64,000 bases of DNA, taken from contig MU839106.1 in the NCBI GenBank assembly GCA_030685235.1, forward strand, positions 310,001 through 374,000, in the 5' to 3' direction. Position 1 is the first letter of the stretch, and each line of letters starts with the position of its first letter. A program made the translations under genes and the position numbers. Shown here in pieces: positions 24,601 through 36,300 of this stretch. The notes beneath the pieces are model-generated. The model did not search any database and had not been told where the DNA came from. It saw nothing but the letters and a program-made list of their open reading frames with translations. This DNA is from Copromyces sp. CBS 386.78 (lineage: Eukaryota; Ascomycota; Sordariomycetes; Sordariales; Sordariaceae).

Positions 24601-25816
24601 TGCAGCTAGGGACCCAGGGATGTGAAGGTTGAAGGCAAGAAACAGGGCAAGGCAGTCGTGTTGAGAGACGGACAGGGACAGGCCATGGAAGGATGTGAAG
24701 TTTGGGAAGGGGGATAGGTGACACGACCTTGGATCCCAGGCAACTCTGAAGGGTTAGTGCGTGATCGAGAGATGTGGGCCTGCATATACGATGCCTGCTT
24801 CTTGAAGATGGTGTTGCGGGCTTTGGGCCTCCATGATAGCTCACCGGGTACGAACTGTCGTAACACAAAGGCTAGATGTATACTCACTTGCATTGAATCT
24901 CAAAGAGGAGATGGATCTTTAGGCGCCGGCCTAACGGCAATGCCACTGTGAAGGTCGCCATGAGTTTCTATGAGCACACAATTTTTCCTGCTCTTCAAGT
25001 TGTGTGCAGAAAAGAAGAGACCTAAAAAAGGTAGAAGCGATGTTGCTATATAGAGACCAGACGAGAAAAAACATAGTCCAGAAAAGTATGCCAACCGCGA
25101 ACGGGGTGAAGAATCACACCAAGCACCAACCACACTGTCAAAGTTCGTAGCCCCCAAGCCATCTATCTGCAACTGCAAAGTTCCTGACCATGTCCCCGAA
25201 CGCTGTCCAGCTCCAGCCACACCACAGCAACATGAACCCAAACAAAGATGTGCGCCACCACGCGCTGCAAGTGTCGCCTTTAACTCCAGTCTCGGACTTA
25301 TTGATAGTTCTCCCCTCAGATTTCTGCGCCGTTTGCCCTCTCCTATCTGCCGTATATCCTTACGGCGGCAGTGTTGGTGCCCAAAACTTGTCGAACACCA
25401 TCCAAGCTCCCGTCCTTTTTAGTCCCTTGTTTTCTCATTGCCTTCCTCTCAAATCACCAATTTCCTTCCCACCGACCGCTTCAATGCTTTCCTTCTCATA
25501 GGATCTCTTCATGTTTCTCCCTGTTGCTCCTGTGGGTCGTTGTGAGTTGAACATCATCGCGGCCCGGTTTTCCCTCCCGCCTTTGTCAAGGTGTGTAAAG
25601 TGCCCATTGATGCTCCAGCGCCATTCACTCCTTTCATCCCAACAACACTCTTTGGCTTCCAGTTTCCGCCTGCCCAACATCGGCAGTATACCATAGACCC
25701 GGCAAATAACGCTTTCCATCATCACTCCAGTCCTCCCTTCACCACCGCAGCAGAAATATAAGGGGGTTATTTAGAGCAGATGGAAGGCATCTGCTCATGC
25801 CTCAGTTCCTATAGCA
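21671..25816. other. Normal-composition DNA without a supported gene
   Basis: GC content rises sharply to a normal level. Open frames here are at most about 113 codons, overlap on both strands, and show no recognisable domain, signal peptide or credible splice chain. A B-box-like GTTCGATCC occurs on the minus strand near 23,330 without a matching A box. I see no RNA gene. This may be gene-poor, decayed sequence bordering the heterochromatic block. Confidence 0.6.
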
Positions 25817-26355
25817 GTCTGGTTTACTGGGCCAGATTTATCGTCTGGGCCAGACGGTTAAGGAAGCCTTCTGATTGGTCGGATTTTGGTATAAAATAAT
25901 AAAAGCCAAAGGCCCCTATAAGGACCTTCTAGAGGCCACTGTAGGGGTCTTTTATTAGTAGTAGTCTTGGTAGTTGTCGTAGCGGTTTTGAGAGTACCCG
26001 ACTTCTAGTGAAGAAAGACTTCGACTTCGAAGTCTGAATGAGCGTTGGTATTTACAACTGTGCGAAACTTTTCGCGCGAAAAAAACTTGTCACCAATTGG
26101 AATCGAACTGGCGATCACAAGAATAAAAGCGACGACGAAAACCATTAAGCCACTGGTCCAATTGATTGGAAACGGGCTTCGTTCTTTCCTTTGATATAGG
26201 ATGGTTGAGTTTTGACGGGGAAACTTTTGGAAGAACCACCGTCAATGAGTTTTAGCGACTACCCATAGGGGGCAATCCAATTGGCCAATCAGAGGGCCTC
26301 CTCAACCGTCTGGCCCAGACGATTCATCTGGGCCACTCAATTATCTAGGCCAGAC
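25817..26355. mobile_element. MITE-like element with long palindromic TIRs
   Basis: The left (about 25,817-25,893) and right (about 26,275-26,355) ends are inverted copies. 25,841-25,859 and 26,304-26,322 are exact reverse complements over 19 bp, and similarity extends on both sides, for example CTTCTGATTGG versus CCAATCAGAGG. The core CGTCTGGGCCAGACG is itself a palindrome. The element is about 540 bp, has no coding capacity and is not RIP-mutated. The outermost bases and target duplication are unclear, so the superfamily is open. It carries a tRNA-like cassette on the minus strand. It inserted into otherwise featureless intergenic DNA. Confidence 0.7.
26079..26152 (-). other. tRNA-like Pol III cassette inside MITE
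   Basis: On the minus strand TGGCTTAATGG (26,152-26,142) is a perfect A-box match. AGTTCGATTCC (26,109-26,099) matches the B box at 10 of 11 positions, with 32 bases between them. GTGACAAG then a T7 run follow (26,085-26,079). The same order, spacing and GTGACAA plus T-run tail occur at 20,894-20,966. Acceptor and T stems are broken, so this is a relic or a promoter module rather than a working tRNA. Confidence 0.45.
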
Positions 26356-28790
26356 GACCACCTCTGGGCTAGATGTCAGTCACATTTTTCCGCTATGGTA
26401 GCTTGGTTACCGTATAGGAATGCTTTGGGCGATTACGGCGTCCCTATGCGGCGCGGCCTCGCAGGTCTCGAATCGGCGGTTTGCATCTTGTTCGGAATAG
26501 AACGGCAACGGCACGGGGTTCGTGATGGTGTCGTGATGATTCAACGGTCGCTTTCGCCCTCAAGCTACGTCCGTAAACCTAACGGATTGTAATCCGAATG
26601 GCTGTTTAGTCGAAAGGAGGAGGCCGCCGAGGGGCCCGACTCGCATGACGCATTGATGATGAAACAGCCATCATGTCGTTGTTCTGTTGTCAATGGTCAG
26701 TCGCTGAATATCGCGAGAGATTCGGCAGAGCCCAACTTCTCCGGTGTCTTGACATGGACTTACTGCACCGAACTGAGACAGCAGCTGGGAACTTGACCAG
26801 TCTCCCATGTCCAAGGTTGGTGTCGTCACACAGACTCTCGCTCTTTGGCCGCCTCCCGCCATCCCATGGTGCAGACTGCAGAAGCGTTGACTGTCAGAAG
26901 AACGACAGCATGTAGCCCGGATGGCGTTCTTTCTGAAGACTTTTCGCTGCTGTATCCTTGCTGACCGGCCACCGTAGCTGGCGTAGCATGTGAGGGAAAG
27001 GAGTGGCTTGCCCCTTTTTCTGCCAAACAATAAGAAAACATGCCATGGCAACGGCCCCACCTTCTCGTTTCTCGCCCCCTCGCTTCATGTAGAGAGGGAC
27101 CCTTGGGGGAATGTCTTGGAGCCTTTCAAATTTAGCTCAGCCTCCCAAGACAGTTGGGCCTGGCCGGCAATCGACATATCCTGACGCAAATAACGGAGAG
27201 TTAGTGGACTTGTTCACGGCAGGCAAGGTGCGGCAACGTACAGAATCAGAACAGTACCTGCATGTGCATTGTGCAGCGTACGAAAGCTGCGCTCGGTTGA
27301 TGAGGCAGGATCAAAGACCTTGGAGGGGCAGATCTGGAGAGTCTAAGACGGGTATCATCTCACGACAATTCTCCTTCCGCGCTTGTCTCTCAGATGTTTC
27401 CGACCCCTCAAGATCCACAGATGACTTCTCTTGATCTCTTTGGATCTAGTGCAGCACCCCATAGCCCTATCAGTAATCGATGAGTACCGGTAGCTCAAGC
27501 CATAGAGCGAACGGTCAGCGCAAAGCAGCATGGCAATACTCCCAACAGAGCGGTTATGGATGCGCCCATCACGTCTGTGGCTGGATATTGGGTTGGAGAA
27601 CAAGACGTATTGCAGCTTAGCTTGGTTACACGAAGGATTCTGGCATATCTCGACATCTGATCCCACATTTGCCTGCCAGGAACCTCGGCGAGGCGCAGAA
27701 GAGGCGCTCGCATCGTCCAAAGGAGTCCAGACTTTGATAAGCGAAGTCTCACGAGTACACGGAGGCTGACAATATATCTGGATGCGTTTTGTGCTCCGTC
27801 TGCTCAAACAATGTCTCGCGTGGTGGACAATCTCATAAAGAGTCTGGTGACGCCTCTTTGATAGGGCGTCATCCGCTCAGCTCTTGAACTCGGGTTTGGG
27901 TTCGGAGGTAAAGTCAAGGTGAGTTTGAATCCCGGAGTTGTCGCCGAAGAGATTTGATTGTTGAGCGAAGTTGTGCTCGCGAGTGAGTACGAGTAACGAG
28001 GAAGAAGACAATGGTCCCCACCCGGGCCGAGCAGCAAGTATTGACGCTGGCTACCGCGAACCCCGAGAATCAGACGATTGTGGCTCAGTCAGGCCCGGAT
28101 GGGAGCCGGAGTATCGTTGTCGAGTAGGAGACGGGCTCCGGGCTGAATCTGAGGGCTGAAACCACACGTGAAGTACTTTCCCTGGCCGGACTGTGGCACC
28201 ATAACGGCGTTTCTCGCTGAAGCAGCCAAGACCAAAAGGCCTTCTGTTGCAGTCTGCGGAGGAAGCGGTCAAGTCTTTGCGGCGTGGCGTGGTATTGGTT
28301 CTGATACGGACTCGTGATGATGATGGTGGCACTGGCTTGAAGAGATCGCCAAGATCGAGATGGGTTCTGTACTGCGGCAGGCATCGTCGTCTGTCTATCG
28401 TGAAAGTCGGAGGGACCGGTGCCGCTGGCATCCCTCTGGGAATTCGAGGGTGGTTGATATCTGAACGCATTGTCAGCCGCATGTGTAGATGGCGTCGGAG
28501 GCAGAGAACTCTTCTTACCTGACCTCTTTATCAAGGAGAAAAGCTCATTCAGACCAGCGTTTTGCTCGTAAAAGTGGCGGTGTTCTACTGAACATATCGA
28601 TCAACATTGGTGTCCGGAGAAGAGCTGATATTCAGTTGGGGAAAAAGGGAAGACACAACTATGCTGCCTTTACCGAAACGAACACGGCCTGAGTTTTCCA
28701 AACGGTGGAAAAGCTGGAAAGGACTTCTGTACCAATCGTGACCCACCCCCGTTCTATTACCGTACTTCCAGGTTGCGGGGCAGTCTCTCC
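26356..28790. other. Intergenic DNA, no confident gene
   Basis: There are many short overlapping frames, none with a recognisable domain. The only gene-like signal is on the minus strand around 28,700-28,050, listed separately. The right edge is the TIR of the hAT element. Confidence 0.55.
28051..28700 (-). other. Possible decayed or unrecognised spliced locus
   Basis: A 58-base segment (28,518 down to 28,461, minus strand) has the form of a Neurospora intron: donor GTAAGA, a GCTGAC branch-like site, and acceptor TTCAG. Downstream, two overlapping minus frames stay open for about 130-145 codons (28,482-28,051 and 28,534-28,085), rich in Arg, Ser and Pro. No start or domain can be fixed, and the upstream exon frame contains stops. 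It may be a non-coding spliced transcript, a pseudogene or chance. Confidence 0.2.
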
Positions 28791-31700
28791 CAGCGGTCAT
28801 AACAAGTCAAGTAGGGTAGGTCAAGTCAAATAAGTAAATCAAATTAAATAAATAAGTAGGGAGGTCCCGGTAAAATAAGTAAATAGAGAACCTCTACTTA
28901 ACTTACTTAACCTACTTACCATATTAAAGGGTTAGGGTTTAAGGTAAGAAACCGACCAAATTTTAGCCGCTTAAAATAACTATCGTTAGCCCCCAAAATC
29001 CCCCAAAAATTATCATTTCTCTAATTATTAAAATTGTTTATACGCACTCTATTTCGATTAATAATATAATTTACTAATACCTAACGAACATTCTAACCAA
29101 TAATTTCGAAAATTTTAATATTATTTAAAAATATTCGTTTTTTCTCCCTCTCTCTCGTACCTAATTAAATTAATCTTCATTATATTTAATTAAAATAAAT
29201 CGCGCCAAACCTATTAATCTCCCTCCCTTATATCGCTAATTAGTACTAACCTCTATTTAACGCTATTAATATTACCGTAATTAATTACTATAATAACCGT
29301 TATTATCGATTTCAATACCGTTTCTAATATAACAATCGTACCGTCCGTCTCCTTCAATAATACGCTTACCTTAATTCGAACTATAAAAATGAGAATGTCT
29401 TTTCGCACCGTTATAAATGTCTTCCGGCACCGTTATCAAAAATACCACCAAGTATAACTTTACCAAACAAGAAGTTATTAGTATAAAAATAATATTAGAA
29501 TTTTTGTAATTTTCTACTCTATTTTATAATCTAGTTGCTATAAACATATTTATCTAAAGGAAAGACTCAATTCAAATATTCTAAATTTAAAGTAAATAAA
29601 TAGTTTTTTCTTCTTTTATTGTATACTAAGGGCTATAGAGGGCGCCTAAATACGCCCAATACATTATATTATACAAGAAAAATAAATAAAAATTCCGATG
29701 TACTTTTTATATGCTACGGCCTTAATTTGGCTGAGTTACCTCTAAAAGCCTTTTTTGATAACGGTGCCGGAAGACATTAATGACGGTGCGAAAAGACATT
29801 CTCATAAAAATACTTAATAGTAAACGTATCGTCCCCTTTACCTAATAAATCGAAATTATAAAAGATATTTATCCCGACGACTTACTTAAAAATATTAATA
29901 AAATACTGAAAATTATATAGGATAAAACGTAATATATTTTAAAAGACTAGCTAATTAAACACTCAAAAAAAATATCGTAAATCGATAAATATAATACCTA
30001 CTTAATTAACGTTATTAGCGACCATAATAAAAATAATTATTAATCTTACAATTTCTATTTTAAAATTTACTCTTTGTAAATTATTTCTTCGTATATTATA
30101 TACTTCCGCCGCACTTATTGTATTAGGGAGCTTACTAGCGATAATTCCGTAAATTAACTAAAATTAAAAAAAAATTAAATCGGTCGCTAACTAACTTACT
30201 TACAAATCTACTCCTATTATTAAACTTATTAGGGAGGCCTTCCACAAATTTATTGTAGAAATAATTATTAACGCTCGCCTCCCTTTTTCTTTTATCGAAA
30301 ATAAAGTATTTCGATTTCTATTATCGTTAATAAACTATAATATAACTTCTAAATTATTGCTAAAAACCGTTCCTTCATTATAAACGTAAATTAAAAATAA
30401 GTATACTTACTACTTCGAACGATTTAAAACCCATTTAGCTAAATTACTCTTTAAAAAGCACATTTTCTTCAATTTTTAGACCTCTTCCAACAATCTAGCC
30501 GTTATTTCTATTTTTTTTTATATAAATATATCCAAAACCCTTAAAATCAATCTAGCTAATCTATTTAAAATCTATAGTAACTATAGCAACGAAAATATCG
30601 CTACTACTTTATTATATATTCTTAAACTCTACGAAATTAAAGTAAAAGAATTTAGCTAGGTTTAATACAATAATACTAATTCGAACGATTGCTACGTTAT
30701 TTACTTAATTAAAGGATTATTTCCTTTTCTTTTATAGCTAGAAATCGAAATTGAAATTATTTTTCGTCGCCTTCGTTATTTTAATTATATTTTTAATTTA
30801 AGTACGAAGGTAATAGTCAAACCTAGAAAGTCTATCTCCTCTTTTTCCAATATTAGGGAAACCGTCGCTAATAATCCTATCGCTAATTTAATTACTATAT
30901 AGGAAGATACCTTTATTAAAGAGTAATAAAATTAGAGTCCTATTAGTAAATTTTATAATAACGTATTCTTTATCCGCCGAATTCCCTAATATTATACCAA
31001 ATTTTAAAAAATTATCCACTTCGGTCGCATTTATAATTTCGAAGGCGACCTTCTTACTTTTCTAAGTTTAACCAATAATAACGACGACGAAGAATAATAT
31101 TCGCTAAATATTACTATTGTACTTAATAATACTATATATTAGAACTTTAACTACTATATAATACGTTATACCTAGAAATTATATAAATTTATTAATTATT
31201 ACGTTAATAAAGTCGTTAACGGTGTAAATATTATTATTGTAAGGAAACTAAAGGAAGACTAATTTAGTAACGATGATTAGGGGATTTTTACTTCTATTAT
31301 AAATATAATATAATACTTTAAAAATTTTATTAAGAAATTTAAAAAGCGCGGGCCTCTCTTTCTTATTATTATACCCTTTCTTTACTGCTTTATTAAGACC
31401 CTTAAAAATAAACGTATTTAATTTACTAGTAAACTCGCCTTTAATACCTTCGAAAGTTTAAAAATCTTAGAATCTAATATTATAATAGTTAATAATATTT
31501 AAATTCGATATTATATTTATAGTATTAATCCTTCCTCCTCTTTTTTATTTATTCTTACTTCTATTTAAAATAAATTTATTAACTACGAAAACGATTTAAT
31601 TAACGATATTATAAAGTATATCAGTTTAATATTTAATAAGGTTATTATGAAGTTCGAAGATTATAAGGATAAGATAGAGGAAAATCTATTATATTAAATT

Positions 31701-32494
31701 TATATTATTATTTATTCTAGTTATTGTTTATAATAGGTTAAAAAGTAATTTAATAAGAAGGAGTTCAAAAAAATTTAGTATAGATTTACCTATATATATA
31801 AAGTAGATTACGCTAATTAGTATATTCCTAACCCCCCCTCTAATACTAATAGCCAATAAGTAAAGCGAATAATAAAAGATTAGTTTATTGACTTTAATTT
31901 CTATAATATTTTACTTAGTAAGCTAAACGAAGAAAATAAATTATTTTATTACTTTAATAGTTCTATTTAAACTATTAATAATCTTATTACTTAGTAGAAA
32001 GCTAACGAAAGGAATTACCCGAGGTTATTACGTATAGTATTTAACATTTTATTTATCTTATTTATAGTAGATGATTGTAAGAAGTCTTTTAGCGGTATAA
32101 AATTAATTCTTTCGAATTAGAAATAGCGGTTAGTAGTAGAATTTATTAATTATATTAAATATATTAAATATTAGGAATTTAATAGCGACCTTAATAAGGA
32201 AGATTAACGACTTTAGACTTATATTAATATTAAGTTTAATATTACTAACGACGACGACGAAGTATAGTATAACTTTAATGGGGGTAGTAGGAGGTAGCGG
32301 GAGCTTTGGGCGATTTTTGGGTAGTTTTTATATAGAAAAAGGATAAAAAATGAGGTAGAAAATACTAAAAAACATTATAATTCTACTTGATTTATTTAAT
32401 TAAATAAGTAAGTAAGTAAGTAGCTATAGATCCAGGCTCCACTCGAGCAAGTAAAAATCGCCTACTTGACTTACTTGACTTGTTATGAACGCTG
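28791..32494 (+). mobile_element. RIP-degraded hAT DNA transposon
   Basis: Terminal inverted repeats start CAGCG(G/T)TCATAACAAGTC at 28,791 and, on the complement, at 32,494: 23 bp with one mismatch. Subterminal AAGTCAAGTA/AAGTAAGT motifs are repeated at both ends, as is usual for hAT elements. The plus-strand frame near 31,992-32,130 reads ANERNYPRLLRIVFNILFI followed by VDDCKKSFSGIKLI. This is the hATC dimerisation domain; its leading Trp-Trp has become TAG TAG. Flanking octamers (28,783-28,790 and 32,495-32,502) match at only 5 of 8, so the target duplication is uncertain. The AT-rich interior with many stops shows it is dead. A MITE is nested at 29,391-29,803. Confidence 0.8.
29391..29803. 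mobile_element. 413-bp hAT-type MITE nested in hAT relic
   Basis: The ends are about 55-bp inverted repeats starting GAGAATGTCTTTTCGCACCG and containing TGTCTTCCGGCACCGTTATC. They are flanked by a perfect 8-bp target duplication ATAAAAAT (29,383-29,390 and 29,804-29,811). The 8-bp duplication is the hAT hallmark. There is no coding capacity. The TIRs keep GC-rich motifs, whereas the interior is AT-rich. It inserted into the RIP-mutated hAT copy and uses different TIRs, so a separate autonomous hAT family must have moved it. Confidence 0.85.
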
Positions 32495-34601
32495 GTGGCG
32501 CCGGCGGCAGGCTCGACCGAGGTGACTCGAACAAGAAGGATCAACCGAGGCACGAGAGTATGGAGGTCATGCTAAATGCGCTCTGGATGGCAGGATTTTG
32601 GGAGGATGCTAAAGTAGGAGGAAGTCGCGGAGCAGGCCCGTGTCAACCAAGTCGGCCGCGAGGCCGAAGACTAGGTAAGTAGAACCACAACGACATCCTC
32701 AAGCTACTGCGCAGGGCAAGGAGAAAGGTCAGATGCAGATAAGCCTCTCCACTACATCAAACACGCTCTGACATAATGAATTTACCTGGAGTTCTCTTTC
32801 CTGGGTTCCTCTTCTTACTAGACTAGTGGCCAACCACACCCACCACCCTACCCATTCCTCGCACTTGCCTTTTCACCCACTCATTACCTAGGTAGCTTCG
32901 CCCAACCGACACCACCCTTTAGAATTCCCTCATGTGGCAGTCGTGGCCCACCGCCGTTGAAGTTGTTTTACTCATCCCATCACTGACGGGGCTTTTCACT
33001 CCCTCACACACTTCGTCCTGAAAGCAGGGCATCCAGTCAAGTCACTTCTACCCATGCCTTGCTTTCTTGTTCATCCCTTTCTCGATTTCTTTTCTTTGTA
33101 CCCCTTGTCCTGCTTCGAATGACGCAGCTTGTTTACTTGCGAGCGTGAATCTCGATAGCAACGTCATTGAAGTAGCGAGTGTCGATTTCCATCTCAATTG
33201 TCAGCTGCATGTTTCAAAACGTTATTCTTCATCGCTTTCTTCAAAAGATCCAAGTATTTCAGATGAAGTGCTACGGGTCGGATTACCGTCTTAACTCGAA
33301 GAAATTAGCAACCAAGGTCTTGGTCTCACGAGCCCAGTCACTGGTCTGCTCACACCTTCGCAGGATTTACTGGTAAGATAGCCCACAGAGTTGCAACGTC
33401 TGGAGAGTCTCTCCTCGGTGTCTGGAGAATTTGACTTGGACGTCAAGAACCAAACAGCCTAATGCACGTTCTGCTACATGATAGACCTCTCGTCCCTACG
33501 TCCTCACACAAAGAAGGGATCGATGGCGCCTCCCACCGAGCAGAGGCTGATCCCGCTCCGGGACAAATCTCAAGGAGCTACCCACCCCGACAACACGCAT
33601 GCGCACCAGACAAACAACGAGCCCTTCCACTCCCCGCGCTCTCTACTGCTTCCAGCAAGGACACCATCGTGTCTTGTTATGAGATCCTCCTTCTTGGCCT
33701 ACCTGCTATGACATACGGGCAGTCCTCGAAACCATGATGACACCTAACCTCTGGGCATGAGTCGGGCCATCATCATCGGTACACACTGCCACGGTTCTTT
33801 CAGCAAGAACATTGCGACAGTAATTGGAGGTACCTTACCTATGGCAACGACTTCACCGCACTACCAGCTGCGGTGATGCAGTCATGCAGGCTTTCTCAAC
33901 CAACACTGGGTCAAGGCGGCCAAGGAGCTCAATGCCGACGGCGAAGAAACCGAGGAAGAAAAGAGACGCTGCTCTGGCCAGGGCCGAGTTGTTAAAGAAG
34001 TGAGCTGATGTTGCCCTGCCGACCCAAGTGACGGATCATGGCCAAAATTTAGTAGTACGTTGACACTGCTTGGTTATCACAGTTGCAGGATTGTATATGG
34101 GAGAGATGTAGAGAATAGGTAATATGTGTCATCCTGTTCAATAGCAACGGATGAAGCATAAACGTGTAAAGATACTGTCGACGAGAGCTTCACGCAGTCA
34201 AACCCCAGTGCGTCAAGACAACAAGGAAGGTGCGGGAGGTCCTTCCTCAGAAGTTGAAAAGAGCAAACATGATGTACCCGTCTTATCTCGCCTCGCTCTC
34301 GTCATCCGATCTAGTTCAGACGAACCCCTCCCCTTGAAACTGATAATGGACACGAGTGACAATAGAATAGGCAGCACTGATTGCGAATAGATAATATAGG
34401 GCTCGAAAGTGGGGCACACAATCTATGCCCTTTTAATATTCATTTTTCTATAAGTAGAGGTATCCGATATCTGACTCCTTTCCTCTTCTTTCTCTTTTCT
34501 TCTTTTTTCACGTGCAACTTTCGAGGAAAGTCAAAATTTCTTCTTCTTCACACACACTCAACACACACACACCATCGCAACCAACCAACTCTCCTCCAAC
34601 C
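32495..34601. other. Intergenic region, no supported gene
   Basis: Frames up to 91 codons are present on both strands without recognisable features. Around 33,880-34,000 a short plus frame reads GFLNQHWVKAAKELNADGEE, which looks protein-like but is isolated and could be a gene fragment. The last 150 bases are pyrimidine-rich with CA repeats, typical of a Neurospora promoter/5' UTR, and lead into the next gene. Confidence 0.5.
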
Positions 34602-35739
34602 ATGTCTTCCCAGTGGGTGTGCTGCCAGTGCACTGCCCGTGGCAGAAACGGCGACCACTGCGACTGGGTGCTTCATCAAGAACCTTGGTCGCCTGAGGCT
34701 GAGGAGGCACTCCAGGAGCAGTGGTCGTCGTTTGACGACGACTACGCAATCGACAACGACGACGGACTGCTGCTGGTCTTCTGCGCCCACGAGAGGTGCG
34801 ACGACTGCCCGGCCTGGCCTCCCCAGCACCAGCCCCAGCACCAGCCTGCCTTGCCCCGGCCCGTGGCCCGGCCCCAGCCGGCCATGTACCCCCAGCCGCC
34901 GGCCTGGCTTTGGCCTCCTCAGCCGAGGAACAGCGTTCCGCGTGGTAAGTTATTTTATTTGATTTCAACGTGTTTTCACCCTTTCCTCTCTTCCTCTTCT
35001 CGGTCATGATATTGCCGTTCCGTCGTTGCAGCATGAAGCATCTATCTCATCGCAGGGTGAAAGGGGCAGTGTCTTGTGACATGCACTTCACCTCTGCTTC
35101 AGATGCAGCTTCATCAGTCACTCGCATCACCCACTCCAGTCAACATGACGGGGTCCATCATGACTCTCTCGCGGAGCCCACTGCTTCATGGTTTTTATTG
35201 GGCAATCTCACTTAGCTGCCCCTGCTGTATGAAGCAGTTCATCTGGTTATCTGCCCTTTCACGCTTTGCTCCTCCCGTCGTCATCCCAATAATTGTCAGT
35301 TTCGTCGTGGATCAGTGGATCAGGGGATCAGGGGATCCTAGGGCAACTCCATGGTTCCGTCCGCATGTGCCGTACCTAGCTTGCGCCAGTTTCAATATCC
35401 CAATCCATCTCTTTGGTGCGCCCCCTGATGAAGAAGGCCTACAGGGGCAGGACGTTGGCGACGGGGATTCGATTCCGATCGAGTTCTCCGATGAATGGAA
35501 GTCAAGAGAGTACGTGCTAACTTCCATTCTCCTTTCTTTTCCAGTCGCCAACACCATCTTCGGCAACCTCGCGGCGGCGAGCGGAGAGTTCGGGGGCTAT
35601 GCCCAAGTATCCGGGGGCTAGGAACCCTCGGCTCTTGGAGCAGACACCCTCGTCTCTCCCTCGTCGGCCTCTGCCTCTGCCTCTGCCCCTACCCCTGCCA
35701 AGCGCCCGCGCCCGGACGACGGCCCCAGCAGCAGCACCA

Positions 35740-35770
<31 letters not shown>

Positions 35771-36137
35771 CAGCAGCAGCAGCAGCAGCCTAGGCCCTCC
35801 CTCCAAAAGGAGGAAGCTGTCTGCCTCCGGCCCCGGCCCCGGCTCCCCTGCCCCCTCCTCTTCTGCCTCCTCCGACGAGGAGAAGAGCGAGGAAGAAGAA
35901 GAAGAAGATGATGACGACGACGATGACGACGACTCCCCTGTGCCCGGCCCCGGCCCCGGCTCGCCTGGCCCCGGTTCTGGCTCCGCCTCCTCTTCTGCCT
36001 CCTCCGGCTCTGGCCAGAGGATGGTGCCCAACAAGCGCCTTCTTTTGGTCAGGGCTGGACGGCGGGAGGGGGGCACACGACGACGATTGTTCTTTCGGCG
36101 GCCTAAGTTGGGTGGCTCGCGCCTGGCTTTTGAGTGA
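34602..36137 (+). CDS. Cys-rich, acidic, putative zinc-binding nuclear protein
   Basis: The ATG at 34,602 follows a pyrimidine/CA-rich leader. Exon 1 (34,602-34,944, ending at GTAAGT) encodes WVCCQC at residues 5-10, Cys20, an acidic stretch, and CAHERCDDC at residues 61-69, then a Pro/Gln-rich tail. W-x-C-x2-C with a terminal C-x-H-x-R-C-x2-C resembles a zinc motif seen in many uncharacterised filamentous-fungal proteins. Downstream, the frame to the stop at 36,137 is Ser/Thr/Pro-rich and holds two basic NLS-like patches (AKRPRPDD and PSKRRKL), a Glu/Asp run (EEEEEEDDDDDDDD) and Pro-Gly repeats. The intron end is uncertain. A CAG acceptor at 35,643 joins the frames (about 278 residues). The better acceptor at 35,544 leads to a TAG at 35,619-35,621 and a protein of about 140 residues. 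Function is unknown. Confidence 0.5.
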
Positions 36138-36200
36138 GGTTCGTTTGGGTTTTGGGTTGTAGGAAGGGGGGGTGGTAGTGGTGGCGGTGGTGGCGGTGGG

Positions 36201-36300
36201 GGAAGGGGTGGAAACAGGAGGAGGGGCGGGAGGGGTGGTTGGAAGGGGTGGAAACAGGAGGAGGGGCGGGAGGGTTGGTTGGAAGGGGTGGAAACAGGAC
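36201..36300. repeat. 40-bp tandem repeat, about 2.5 units
   Basis: Units start at 36,201, 36,241 and 36,281 with GGAAGGGGTGGAAACAGGA. The first two full units differ by one base (GGGGTGG versus GGGTTGG). It is G-rich on the plus strand and lies downstream of the acidic-protein gene. Confidence 0.9.
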
